Assembly: GCA_007131685.1 (NCBI GenBank)
Contig: SLQD01000080.1
Coordinates: 1 to 34,567, forward strand
DNA: 34,567 nucleotides
DNA from: Paracoccaceae bacterium
GTDB taxonomy: Bacteria; Pseudomonadota; Alphaproteobacteria; Rhodobacterales; Rhodobacteraceae
Direction: 5' to 3'
Part shown: piece by piece, positions 26,984 to 34,567 of the stretch
Layout: the number at the start of each line of letters is the position of its first letter
Position numbering within the stretch: the stretch's first letter is position 1
Program-made: the position numbers and the translations under genes
The notes under the pieces: model-generated
Databases searched by the model: none
The model's input: the letters and a program-made list of their open reading frames with translations, nothing else
What the model was told of the DNA's origin: nothing

Positions 26984-27757
26984 ATGACCCGCCCCGTCGT
27001 CGGCATCATCGGCAACAGCCATCTCATCAACGATCAGTACCCGGCCCATGCCGGCGGCACCATGAACAGCGAGGCCGTCGCCCATGTCGCGGGCTGTCTG
27101 CCGCTCCTGATCCCGTCGGATCCGGACCTCGTCCGGGTGCCGGAACTGCTCGAGGTCTGCGCGGGATTCGTGCTCACCGGCGGGCGGCCCAATGTCCATC
27201 CGGAGGAATACGGCGAGCACTGGACCGAGGCGCACGGCGCGGCGGACCGGGCGCGCGACGCCGTCGCGCTGCCGCTGGTGCGCGCCTGCGTGGAGCGTGG
27301 TCAGCCCGTGATGGGGCTGTGCCGTGGTTTCCAGGAGGTCAATGTCGCGCTGGGCGGCACGCTCTATGCGGAGGTGCGCGATCTGCCCGGGCGCATGAAT
27401 CATCGCATGCCCCCCGATGGCACGCTCGACGAGAAGTTCGCGCTGCGCCATCGCGTCTCCTTTTCGCGCGGGGGCCCGTTTCACCGCCTGATGGGCGCCG
27501 AGGAGGTGATGACCAATACCCTGCACGGCCAGGCGATCAATCGCGCCGGCGCGACCGTGGTGATCGATGGCCGGGCCGATGACGGAACACCCGAGGCGCT
27601 CTACGTGCGCGATGCGCCGGGCTTCACCATGTCGGTGCAGTGGCACCCGGAATACAACGCGGCGAACGATCCCGTCTCGCGCCCGCTCTTCGAGGCCTTC
27701 GGCGCGGCGGTGCGCGACTGGGCGCAGGGCGGCGCGGCGCGGCGGATGACGGCCTGA
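26984..27757 (+). CDS. Gamma-glutamyl-gamma-aminobutyrate hydrolase family (class I GATase-like) protein
   Basis: FVLTGGRPNVHPEEYG, GLCRGFQEVNVALGGTLYAEV (nucleophile Cys), SVQWHPEY (His-x-Glu). Confidence 0.92.
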   Translation: MTRPVVGIIGNSHLINDQYPAHAGGTMNSEAVAHVAGCLPLLIPSDPDLVRVPELLEVCAGFVLTGGRPNVHPEEYGEHWTEAHGAADRARDAVALPLVRACVERGQPVMGLCRGFQEVNVALGGTLYAEVRDLPGRMNHRMPPDGTLDEKFALRHRVSFSRGGPFHRLMGAEEVMTNTLHGQAINRAGATVVIDGRADDGTPEALYVRDAPGFTMSVQWHPEYNAANDPVSRPLFEAFGAAVRDWAQGGAARRMTA

Positions 27758-27761
27758 ACCG

Positions 27762-28172
27762 GTGCGGCGCGCCATTGCCATTGCCATCGTCATCGTGGCG
27801 GCGGGGGTGATCCTCGCGGGGGGCTGGGCGTGGCTCGGGCGCGATACCGGCGGTGCGCCGATCGTCGCGGTGACGGTGCCGGAGCTGTCGGCGCACGAGG
27901 CGGCGGGCGCGGCGCTCTACGAGACGCATTGTGCCGCATGCCACGGCCCCGACGCCGCCGGGCGCGCCGGGACCGCGCCGTCGCTCGTGCACGAGATCTA
28001 CGAACCCGGCCATCACCCGGACGCAGCCTTCGTCGCCGCCGTCGAGCTCGGCGTGCATGCCCATCACTGGGATTATGGCGACATGCCCGCCGTGCAGGGG
28101 CTCGATCGCGACGCGATCGCCGCCATCACCGCCTATGTGCGCGCGCTGCAGCGCGCCAACGACATTCACTGA
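27762..28172 (+). CDS. Membrane-anchored monohaem c-type cytochrome
   Basis: N-terminal TM; CAACH haem motif in YETHCAACHGPDAAGRAGTAPSL; DMPAVQGLDRDAIAAITAYVRAL. Confidence 0.88.
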   Translation: MRRAIAIAIVIVAAGVILAGGWAWLGRDTGGAPIVAVTVPELSAHEAAGAALYETHCAACHGPDAAGRAGTAPSLVHEIYEPGHHPDAAFVAAVELGVHAHHWDYGDMPAVQGLDRDAIAAITAYVRALQRANDIH

Positions 28173-28297
28173 CGCCGCGCGCGCGGCGCGGGCGGTTATT
28201 CGCGCGCAGTATCGGTCATTCGCGCATCACGGCTTGTGCGGCGCCGGCCGGCGCGCCATGCCGGCCGACAGCGTGGCTTGCGAAAGGACCCCGGCGA

Positions 28298-29533
28298 ATG
28301 AGCACCCTCCACGCATCACCGACCGACAGCGCCGGGCGCCTCGCGGCGCTCGACATCCTGCGCGGCTTCGCGCTGTTCGGGATCCTCGTGATGAACATCC
28401 AGGCCTTCGCGATGATCGCGGACGCCTACACGCATCCGGTCGTCACCGGCCCGCTCGAGGGGGCGGAGTTCGCCGTCTGGCTCGGGGCGGAGCTGTTCTT
28501 CAACAACAAGTTCATCGCGATCTTCACGCTTCTGTTCGGCGCCGGGATCGTCCTGATGACCGGGCGCGCGGCCGAGGGCGGCGATGACGGGAGGCGCCTG
28601 CATCGCCGGCGCATGGCGGGGCTCGCGGTGATCGGGCTGGCGCATGGGTACCTCCTGTGGTTCGGCGACATCCTGTTCGTGTATGCCGTCTGCGGGCTGA
28701 TCGCGGTGCTGGCGCGGGACTGGCCGGTGCGCCGCCTGATGCGCTGGGCGCTGGGTCTGTTCGCACTGCCGATGCTGACCGGCGCGCTCATAACGCTGGC
28801 GATGCTGCAGCTTTCCGCGGAGGATCTCGAGGCCCTGCGCGCCGAGGTCTGGGCGCCGCCGGCCGATGCCATCGCCGCCGAGATCGCCGCCTATCGTGGC
28901 TCCTGGATCGAGCAGATGGCCGCGCGTGTGCCCGAATCCTTCGGCATGCACAGCTTCGTGCTGCCCACCGAGGGGATCTGGGGCACGCTGGGGCTGATGC
29001 TCGCCGGCATGGCGGCGTTTCGCTCCGGGCTCATCACCGGGGCCTGGTCGGACGCCGCCTATGTGCGCCTCGCGCTGGGGGGGTTCGCGGTCGGGCTGGT
29101 GCTGGCCGGGACGGGGGCGTGGCTGAATTTCCGCATGGGCTGGCAGATGGAGTATTCGCTCTATTTCGGGCGCATGCTCAATCACTGGGCCGGGCCGGTG
29201 ATGGGGGCGGGCTGGATCGGGCTGATGATGCTCGCGGCGCGGCGGCTGCCGGCGTTGGCGACGGCGATCTTCGCGCCGGTGGGGCGCACGGCGCTGTCGA
29301 ATTACCTGCTGCAATCGCTGATCTGCACCTGGGTGTTCTACGGGCACGGGCTGGGGCTGTTCGCCGCGCTCGACCGGGTGGAGCAGCTCTGGGTCGTGCT
29401 CGGCGTGTGGCTGGTGATGCCGGTGTGGTCGCGGCTGTGGCTGACGCGGTTTCGCTTCGGCCCGGCGGAGTGGCTCTGGCGCTCGATGAGCTATGGCCGG
29501 ATGCAGCCGCTGCGCAAGCCCGCGGCATCGTGA
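28298..29533 (+). CDS. DUF418 domain-containing membrane protein
   Basis: RLAALDILRGFALFGILVMNIQAFA, FNNKFIAIFTLLFGAG, PVGRTALSNYLLQSLICTWVFYGHGLGLF. Confidence 0.93.
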   Translation: MSTLHASPTDSAGRLAALDILRGFALFGILVMNIQAFAMIADAYTHPVVTGPLEGAEFAVWLGAELFFNNKFIAIFTLLFGAGIVLMTGRAAEGGDDGRRLHRRRMAGLAVIGLAHGYLLWFGDILFVYAVCGLIAVLARDWPVRRLMRWALGLFALPMLTGALITLAMLQLSAEDLEALRAEVWAPPADAIAAEIAAYRGSWIEQMAARVPESFGMHSFVLPTEGIWGTLGLMLAGMAAFRSGLITGAWSDAAYVRLALGGFAVGLVLAGTGAWLNFRMGWQMEYSLYFGRMLNHWAGPVMGAGWIGLMMLAARRLPALATAIFAPVGRTALSNYLLQSLICTWVFYGHGLGLFAALDRVEQLWVVLGVWLVMPVWSRLWLTRFRFGPAEWLWRSMSYGRMQPLRKPAAS

Positions 29534-29556
29534 CATCGCAAGCGAGGGAGGCGATC

Positions 29557-29913
29557 ATGCAAGATGACGGTATCGACACGCAAACCGGGGACCGGGCGCG
29601 GCGCAAGCGCTTCGGCCAGCAGCTTTCGCTCATCGCGGGCGGGGCGGCGCTGGTGTGGCTGGGGCTGGCGCTCGGTCTCGGGCTCGGGCTGGGGGCGGGG
29701 CTGGTGGGCGCCGGTCTCGTGCTCGGGGTCGAGCAGGGCGCGCGGCGGCATTACGGATTGCGCCTCGATGCGGGCTGGCTCGTGGTGTCGGCGATCGCGG
29801 TGCTCGCGGGCGGGTTGATGATGGCGGAGGTGTCCGTGCCGGTGGGCGCGCTGATCCTCGTGGGGCTGGGGCTTGCCGTGGCGGCATCGGCGCTGTCGCG
29901 CCGCGGCGGCTGA
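29557..29913 (+). CDS. Small hypothetical membrane protein
   Basis: MQDDGIDTQTGDRARRKRFGQQLSLIAGGAALVWLGLALGLGLGLGAGLVGAGLVLG...; multiple TM helices, Gly/Leu rich. Confidence 0.65.
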   Translation: MQDDGIDTQTGDRARRKRFGQQLSLIAGGAALVWLGLALGLGLGLGAGLVGAGLVLGVEQGARRHYGLRLDAGWLVVSAIAVLAGGLMMAEVSVPVGALILVGLGLAVAASALSRRGG

Positions 29914-29974
29914 TCGGGCCTTGCGCGCGGCCGCGGCCGGGGTATCCTCTCCCCGAAGTTGCCGGGGCCGCGCC

Positions 29975-30502
29975 ATGCGAGTGCTCATCGTCTACGCCAC
30001 CACCGAGGGCCAGACCCGCAGAATCGCGCGCTTTGCCGCCGATCATCTCGGCGCGGCGAGGCATTCCGTCGAGCTTCTGCATGCCGCCGACGGCGACGAT
30101 CTCGACCCGGCGCGCTTCGACACCGCGATCCTCGCGGGATCGGTTCATGCCGGCGTCTACCAGGAAGAACTGACGGGCTTCGCGCGCGACCATGCCGCGG
30201 CGCTCGGGGCGATGCGCACGCTCTTTCTTTCGGTGTCGCTCTCGGCGGCGGGCACGCATCCGGAGGACTGGCGCGGGCTCGATGCGGCGGTCGAGCGGTT
30301 CTGCAACGAGACGGGCTGGACGCCGGGGCGCATCGCCCATGTCGCCGGCGCGCTGCGATTCTCGGAATACAGCTTCTTTCGCTACTGGGCGATGCGCTGG
30401 ATCGCGCAGCACCGCGACGAGAGCGTGCAGGGCGGCTCGGATGTCGAATACACCGACTGGGACGCGCTGCGCGCCCTGCTTGATGAATGGGCCGCAGGCT
30501 GA
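29975..30502 (+). CDS. Flavodoxin domain protein (HemG-like)
   Basis: MRVLIVYATTEGQTRRIARFAADHL (FMN phosphate loop), AGSVHAGVYQEELTGF, SYSFFRYWAMRWIAQH-like C-terminus. Confidence 0.8.
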   Translation: MRVLIVYATTEGQTRRIARFAADHLGAARHSVELLHAADGDDLDPARFDTAILAGSVHAGVYQEELTGFARDHAAALGAMRTLFLSVSLSAAGTHPEDWRGLDAAVERFCNETGWTPGRIAHVAGALRFSEYSFFRYWAMRWIAQHRDESVQGGSDVEYTDWDALRALLDEWAAG

Positions 30503-30568
30503 GCGCATCCGATTGCCCCGCCCGCGCGATCTGGTATGGCGTTGCCCGAGGCAGCATCGGGAGGGACC

Positions 30569-32656
30569 ATGGCCGGCTCCGTGGCTTATGAACGCAAGGG
30601 ACGCATCGCGCTCATCCGAGTGATGAATCCGCCCGTCAATGCGCTCTCGCAGGCGGTGCGCGCCGGGCTCGATGACGCCATGGAACAATTCGCCGAGGAT
30701 GACGACGCCGCGGCGGCGGTGATCCTCGGTGACGGGCGCAGCTTCATCGCGGGCGCGGATCTGTCCGAATTCGGCAAGCCGCCGCAGCGGCCCTATCTGC
30801 CCGACGTCATCAACCGCATCGAGGCCGCCGACAAGCCGGTGATCGCGGTGATCCATGGCACGGCGCTCGGCGGCGGGCTCGAGGTGGCGCTCGGGGCGCA
30901 TTACCGTGTCGCGCTGGAGGGGGCGTCGGTCGGGCTGCCGGAGGTCACGCTCGGCGTGGTGCCCGGTGCGGGCGGCACGCAGCGCCTGCCGCGGCTGACG
31001 GGGCTCGAGCCGGCGCTCGACATCGTCACCTCGGCGCGTCGGGTGCCCGCCGCCGAGGCCGCCGAGCTCGGCATCGTCGATGCGCTGCGCCCCGCAAGCG
31101 ACCCGGCCGAGGCCGGCGTCGCCTTTGCCGAGGAACTGCTCGCGGCGGGGCAGGGGGTGCGCCGGGTGCGCGAGCTGCCCGCCCCCGGGATCGACGCGGC
31201 GATGCTCGATGCGTGGCGCGACAAGGTCGCCGCGCGCGCCGGGGGCCAGATCGCCCCGGTCACCGCCATCGACGCAGTCGCCGCCTGCGCGCTGCCCTTC
31301 ACGGACGGGCTCGCCGAGGAGCGCCGCCTTTTCGAGCATCTGCGCGAAAGCCCGCAGCGCGACGCGCTCGTGCATGCCTTCTTCGCCGAGCGCAAGGTCG
31401 CCCGGCTGCCCGAGCTCGAGGATGTCGCGGCGCGCGCGCTCGGCCATGTCGGGGTGATCGGGGGCGGCACGATGGGGGCGGGTATCGCCGTGGCGGCGCT
31501 GCTCGCGGGGCTCGAGGTCACGCTGATCGAGCGCGACGGCGAAGCCGCCGAGGCCGCCGCCGCCAGCATCGGCAGGACCCTCGAGGGCAGCGTGCAGCGC
31601 GGCAAGCTCTCCGCAGGCGCGCGCGACGAGATCCTGACCGAGCGCTTGCGCGCGCTCAGCGACTACGACGCGCTCGCCCGCGCCGATCTCGTCATCGAGG
31701 CGGTGTTCGAAAGCATGGAGGTCAAGCAGGAAGTCTTCGCCCGGCTCGATACGGTGTGCCGCCCCGGCGCGGTGCTGGCCACCAACACCTCCTATCTCGA
31801 TGTCGGCGCCATCGCCGCGACCACCTCGCGCCCCGCCGACGTGATCGGGCTGCACTTCTTTTCGCCCGCGCATGTGATGAAGCTGGTCGAGGTGGTGGTG
31901 CCCGAGGGGGCGGACCCGCAGGCCGTTGCCACGGGCTTCGCGCTCGCCGCGAAGATGCGCAAGATCGCCGTGCGCAGCGGCGTGTGCGACGGCTTCATCG
32001 GCAACCGCATTCTCTCGGCCTATCGCGCCGCGGCCGATCACATGGTGCTCGACGGGGCCTCGCCGTTCGAGATCGACCGCGCCGTGGTCAATTTCGGCTT
32101 CCCGATGGGGCCCTATGCGATGAGCGATCTCGCCGGGCTCGACATCGGCTACATGACCCGCCAGCGCAAGGCCGCCACCCGCGATGCGCGCGAGCGCGTG
32201 CCCGTCCATGCCGACCGGCTCTACGAGCTCGGCCGGCTCGGGCGCAAGACCGGGCGCGGCTACTACATCTATGACGACGAAACGCCCAAGGGCCGCCCCG
32301 ATCCCGAGCTCGACACCCTGCTTGCCGATATCCGCGCCGAGCTGGGCATCACGCCGCGCAGCTTTCCGGGTGACGAGATCCGCAAGCGCTATATCGGCGC
32401 CATGGTCAACGAAGCGGCGCGGGTCGTGGGCGAGGGGGTCGCGCGGCGTCCGCTCGACGTGGATGTGGTGCTGCTGCACGGCTACGGCTTCCCGCGCTGG
32501 CGCGGCGGGCCGATGAAGCACGCCGACCAGATCGGCCTCTATCACATCCTTGCCGATATCCGCGCGCTCGCGCAGGAGGATGATTTCTTCTGGGAGCCGG
32601 CGCCGCTGCTGGCCGATCTGGTCGCCAGGGGCGCGGATTTCGACAGCCTCAACTGA
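30569..32656 (+). CDS. Bifunctional enoyl-CoA hydratase / 3-hydroxyacyl-CoA dehydrogenase (FadJ-type)
   Basis: RSFIAGADLSEFG, HGTALGGGLEVALGAHYRVA, GVIGGGTMGAGIAVAALLAGLEVTLIER, LHFFSPAHVMKLVEVV. Confidence 0.95.
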   Translation: MAGSVAYERKGRIALIRVMNPPVNALSQAVRAGLDDAMEQFAEDDDAAAAVILGDGRSFIAGADLSEFGKPPQRPYLPDVINRIEAADKPVIAVIHGTALGGGLEVALGAHYRVALEGASVGLPEVTLGVVPGAGGTQRLPRLTGLEPALDIVTSARRVPAAEAAELGIVDALRPASDPAEAGVAFAEELLAAGQGVRRVRELPAPGIDAAMLDAWRDKVAARAGGQIAPVTAIDAVAACALPFTDGLAEERRLFEHLRESPQRDALVHAFFAERKVARLPELEDVAARALGHVGVIGGGTMGAGIAVAALLAGLEVTLIERDGEAAEAAAASIGRTLEGSVQRGKLSAGARDEILTERLRALSDYDALARADLVIEAVFESMEVKQEVFARLDTVCRPGAVLATNTSYLDVGAIAATTSRPADVIGLHFFSPAHVMKLVEVVVPEGADPQAVATGFALAAKMRKIAVRSGVCDGFIGNRILSAYRAAADHMVLDGASPFEIDRAVVNFGFPMGPYAMSDLAGLDIGYMTRQRKAATRDARERVPVHADRLYELGRLGRKTGRGYYIYDDETPKGRPDPELDTLLADIRAELGITPRSFPGDEIRKRYIGAMVNEAARVVGEGVARRPLDVDVVLLHGYGFPRWRGGPMKHADQIGLYHILADIRALAQEDDFFWEPAPLLADLVARGADFDSLN

Positions 32657-32729
32657 GGGGGTAGCGCGGCCTTGCCCCGGCACGGCCGCGTCCCTACCCT
32701 GCGGGCGCAAACAACAAGCGAGCAGCGCC

Positions 32730-34567
32730 ATGTCCGCCGATGATCTCCTCTCCGGCCAGCCGGATGACTACAACGCCGCCTCGATCGAGGTGCTCGAGGG
32801 CCTCGAGCCCGTTCGCAAGCGCCCCGGCATGTATATCGGGGGCACGGACGAGCGCGCGCTGCACCATCTCGTCGCAGAGGTCCTCGACAACGCGATGGAC
32901 GAGGCCGTGGCCGGCCATGCCTCGCGCATCGAGCTGTCGCTCGGCGCGGACGGGGCCGTCACGGTCACGGATAACGGCCGCGGCATCCCCGTCGAGCCGC
33001 ACCCCAAGTTCCCCGACAAATCGGCGCTCGAGGTGATCCTGTGCACGCTGCATTCGGGCGGCAAGTTCTCGGGCAAGTCCTATGCGACCTCGGGCGGGCT
33101 GCACGGCGTCGGCGCCTCGGTGGTCAATGCGCTCTCAGAGCACATGCGCGTCGAGGTTGCGCGCGGGCGCGAGCTCTTCGCGCAGGAATTCGTGCGCGGC
33201 ATCCCGCAAGGCCCCGTCGCGAAGGTCGGCCCCGCACCCAACCGGCGCGGCACCACCATCACCTTCAGCCCCGACCCGGAAATCTTCGGCTCCCAGACCC
33301 TCAAGCCCGCACGGCTGCACAAGCTCGCCCGCTCCAAGGCGTATCTGTTCTCGGGCGTCGAGATCCGCTGGAAGTCCGCCATCGATGACGGCGAGACGCC
33401 GACCTCGGCGACGTTTCACTTCCCCGGCGGGCTGGCCGATTACCTGCGCGAGCAGCTCGCCGACGCCACGACCCATGCCAGCCAGCCATTCGCCGGGCGC
33501 GTCGCCTTCGACGGGCGCGGCCGCGCGGGCTCGGTGGAATGGGCGATCAACTGGACGCCCTCGCGCGATGGCTTCATCCAGTCCTACTGCAACACCGTGC
33601 CCACCCCGGAGGGCGGCACGCACGAGCAGGGCTTCTGGGCCGCGATCCTCAAGGGCATCCGCGCCTACGGCGAGCTCGCAAACAACAAGAAGGCCCAGCA
33701 GATCACCCGCGAGGATCTCATGGGCGGGGGCTGTGCGCTGGTGTCGTGCTTCATCGCCGAGCCCGAATTCGTCGGTCAGACGAAGGACCGGCTGGCCACG
33801 GCCGAGGCCGCGAAGCTCGTCGAGAACGCGGTGCGCGACCATTTCGACAACTGGCTCGCCGCCGACCCGAAGGCCGCGGGCGCGATCCTCGACTACCTCG
33901 TGCTGCGCGCCGAGGAGCGCCAGCGCCGCCGCGCCGAAAAGGAGACCGCGCGCAAGACCGCCACGCGCAAGCTGCGCCTGCCCGGCAAGCTGGTGGACTG
34001 CACGGCGGCCTCGCGCGAGGGCACGGAGCTGTTCATTGTCGAGGGGGATTCCGCCGGCGGCTCGGCCAAGGCGGCGCGCTCGCGGGCGACGCAGGCGCTG
34101 CTGCCGCTGCGCGGCAAGATCCTCAACGTGCTCGGCGCGGCGAGCTCCAAGCTCGGCCAGAACCAGGAGATCAGCGACCTGACGCAGGCGCTGGGCGCGG
34201 GGCTGGGGGCGAAGTTCCGGCTCGACGATCTGCGCTACGAGCGCATCATCATCATGACCGACGCCGATGTGGACGGGGCGCATATCGCGGCGCTGCTGAT
34301 GACCTTCTTCTATTCGCAGATGCGCCCGCTCATCGACGAGGGGCATCTCTACCTCGCCTGCCCGCCGCTCTACCGGCTGACGCAGGGGGCGACGCGGGTC
34401 TACGCGCTCGACGAGGCGGAAAAGGACGCGCTCATGGAAAAGGGCCTCGGCGGCAAAGGCAAGGTCGAGGTGTCGCGGTTCAAGGGTCTCGGCGAGATGG
34501 ACTCCAAGGATCTCAAGGAAACCACCATGGACCCGGCCACCCGGCGCCTCATCCGCGTGCGCATCGA
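32730..34567 (+). CDS. parE: DNA topoisomerase IV subunit B (partial, runs off window end)
   Basis: SIEVLEGLEPVRKRPGMYIGG, DNGRGIPVE, TSGGLHGVGASVVNALS, VEGDSAGGSAKAARSR, MTDADVDGAHIAALL. No stop in the window, so absent from the ORF track. Confidence 0.95.
   Translation, partial: MSADDLLSGQPDDYNAASIEVLEGLEPVRKRPGMYIGGTDERALHHLVAEVLDNAMDEAVAGHASRIELSLGADGAVTVTDNGRGIPVEPHPKFPDKSALEVILCTLHSGGKFSGKSYATSGGLHGVGASVVNALSEHMRVEVARGRELFAQEFVRGIPQGPVAKVGPAPNRRGTTITFSPDPEIFGSQTLKPARLHKLARSKAYLFSGVEIRWKSAIDDGETPTSATFHFPGGLADYLREQLADATTHASQPFAGRVAFDGRGRAGSVEWAINWTPSRDGFIQSYCNTVPTPEGGTHEQGFWAAILKGIRAYGELANNKKAQQITREDLMGGGCALVSCFIAEPEFVGQTKDRLATAEAAKLVENAVRDHFDNWLAADPKAAGAILDYLVLRAEERQRRRAEKETARKTATRKLRLPGKLVDCTAASREGTELFIVEGDSAGGSAKAARSRATQALLPLRGKILNVLGAASSKLGQNQEISDLTQALGAGLGAKFRLDDLRYERIIIMTDADVDGAHIAALLMTFFYSQMRPLIDEGHLYLACPPLYRLTQGATRVYALDEAEKDALMEKGLGGKGKVEVSRFKGLGEMDSKDLKETTMDPATRRLIRVRI

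Noticed and set aside
28173-28188. 16-bp palindrome CGCCGCGCGCGCGGCG just after the cytochrome c stop
   Set aside because: Simple alternating GC sequence without loop or T-tract; too low-complexity to call a terminator.
29630-32731. 1033-aa minus-strand ORF
   Set aside because: Antisense to the flavodoxin and FadJ-type genes; no domain signature.
1-34567. tRNA, rRNA, CRISPR, prophage, transposase or integrase signatures
   Set aside because: None seen on either strand; genes are compact and chromosomal in character.

Overview
High-GC alphaproteobacterial (Rhodobacterales-like, by inference) chromosomal window. I support 28 protein-coding genes, one degraded or recoded gene missed by the ORF track, and several regulatory or structural elements. 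No rRNA, tRNA, CRISPR or transposase was recognised. Layout: (1) about 0.2-8.9 kb, a carboxylate/sugar-acid-type catabolic island: TctB-like fragment, AEC permease, HIBADH-like and Gfo/Idh/MocA dehydrogenases, a LysR regulator coupled to a leaderless DctP-like binding protein, DHDPS-family lyase, GntR/FCD regulator, cupin, Zn-alcohol dehydrogenase. (2) About 9.0-16.5 kb, a second catabolic island: Lrp regulator, class-V aminotransferase, FAD oxidoreductase, paired CMD/AhpD-like proteins, TRAP transporter PQM. (3) About 16.8-34.6 kb, mostly housekeeping: DUF4399, gatB, SLT-like lipoprotein, GDCCVxC (seleno)protein remnant, pepN, photolyase, DUF2256, malate synthase G, methyltransferase, GATase-like hydrolase, cytochrome c, DUF418, flavodoxin/HemG-like, fadJ-like, and parE running off the end. 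Main leads: a cryptic GDCCVxC reading frame with a TGA exactly at the Cys/Sec position plus an in-frame TAA; a cytoplasmic DctP homologue overlapping a LysR gene; a shared YTGATATNTCA operator-like motif over putative promoters in island 1; and the unusual gene composition of island 2.
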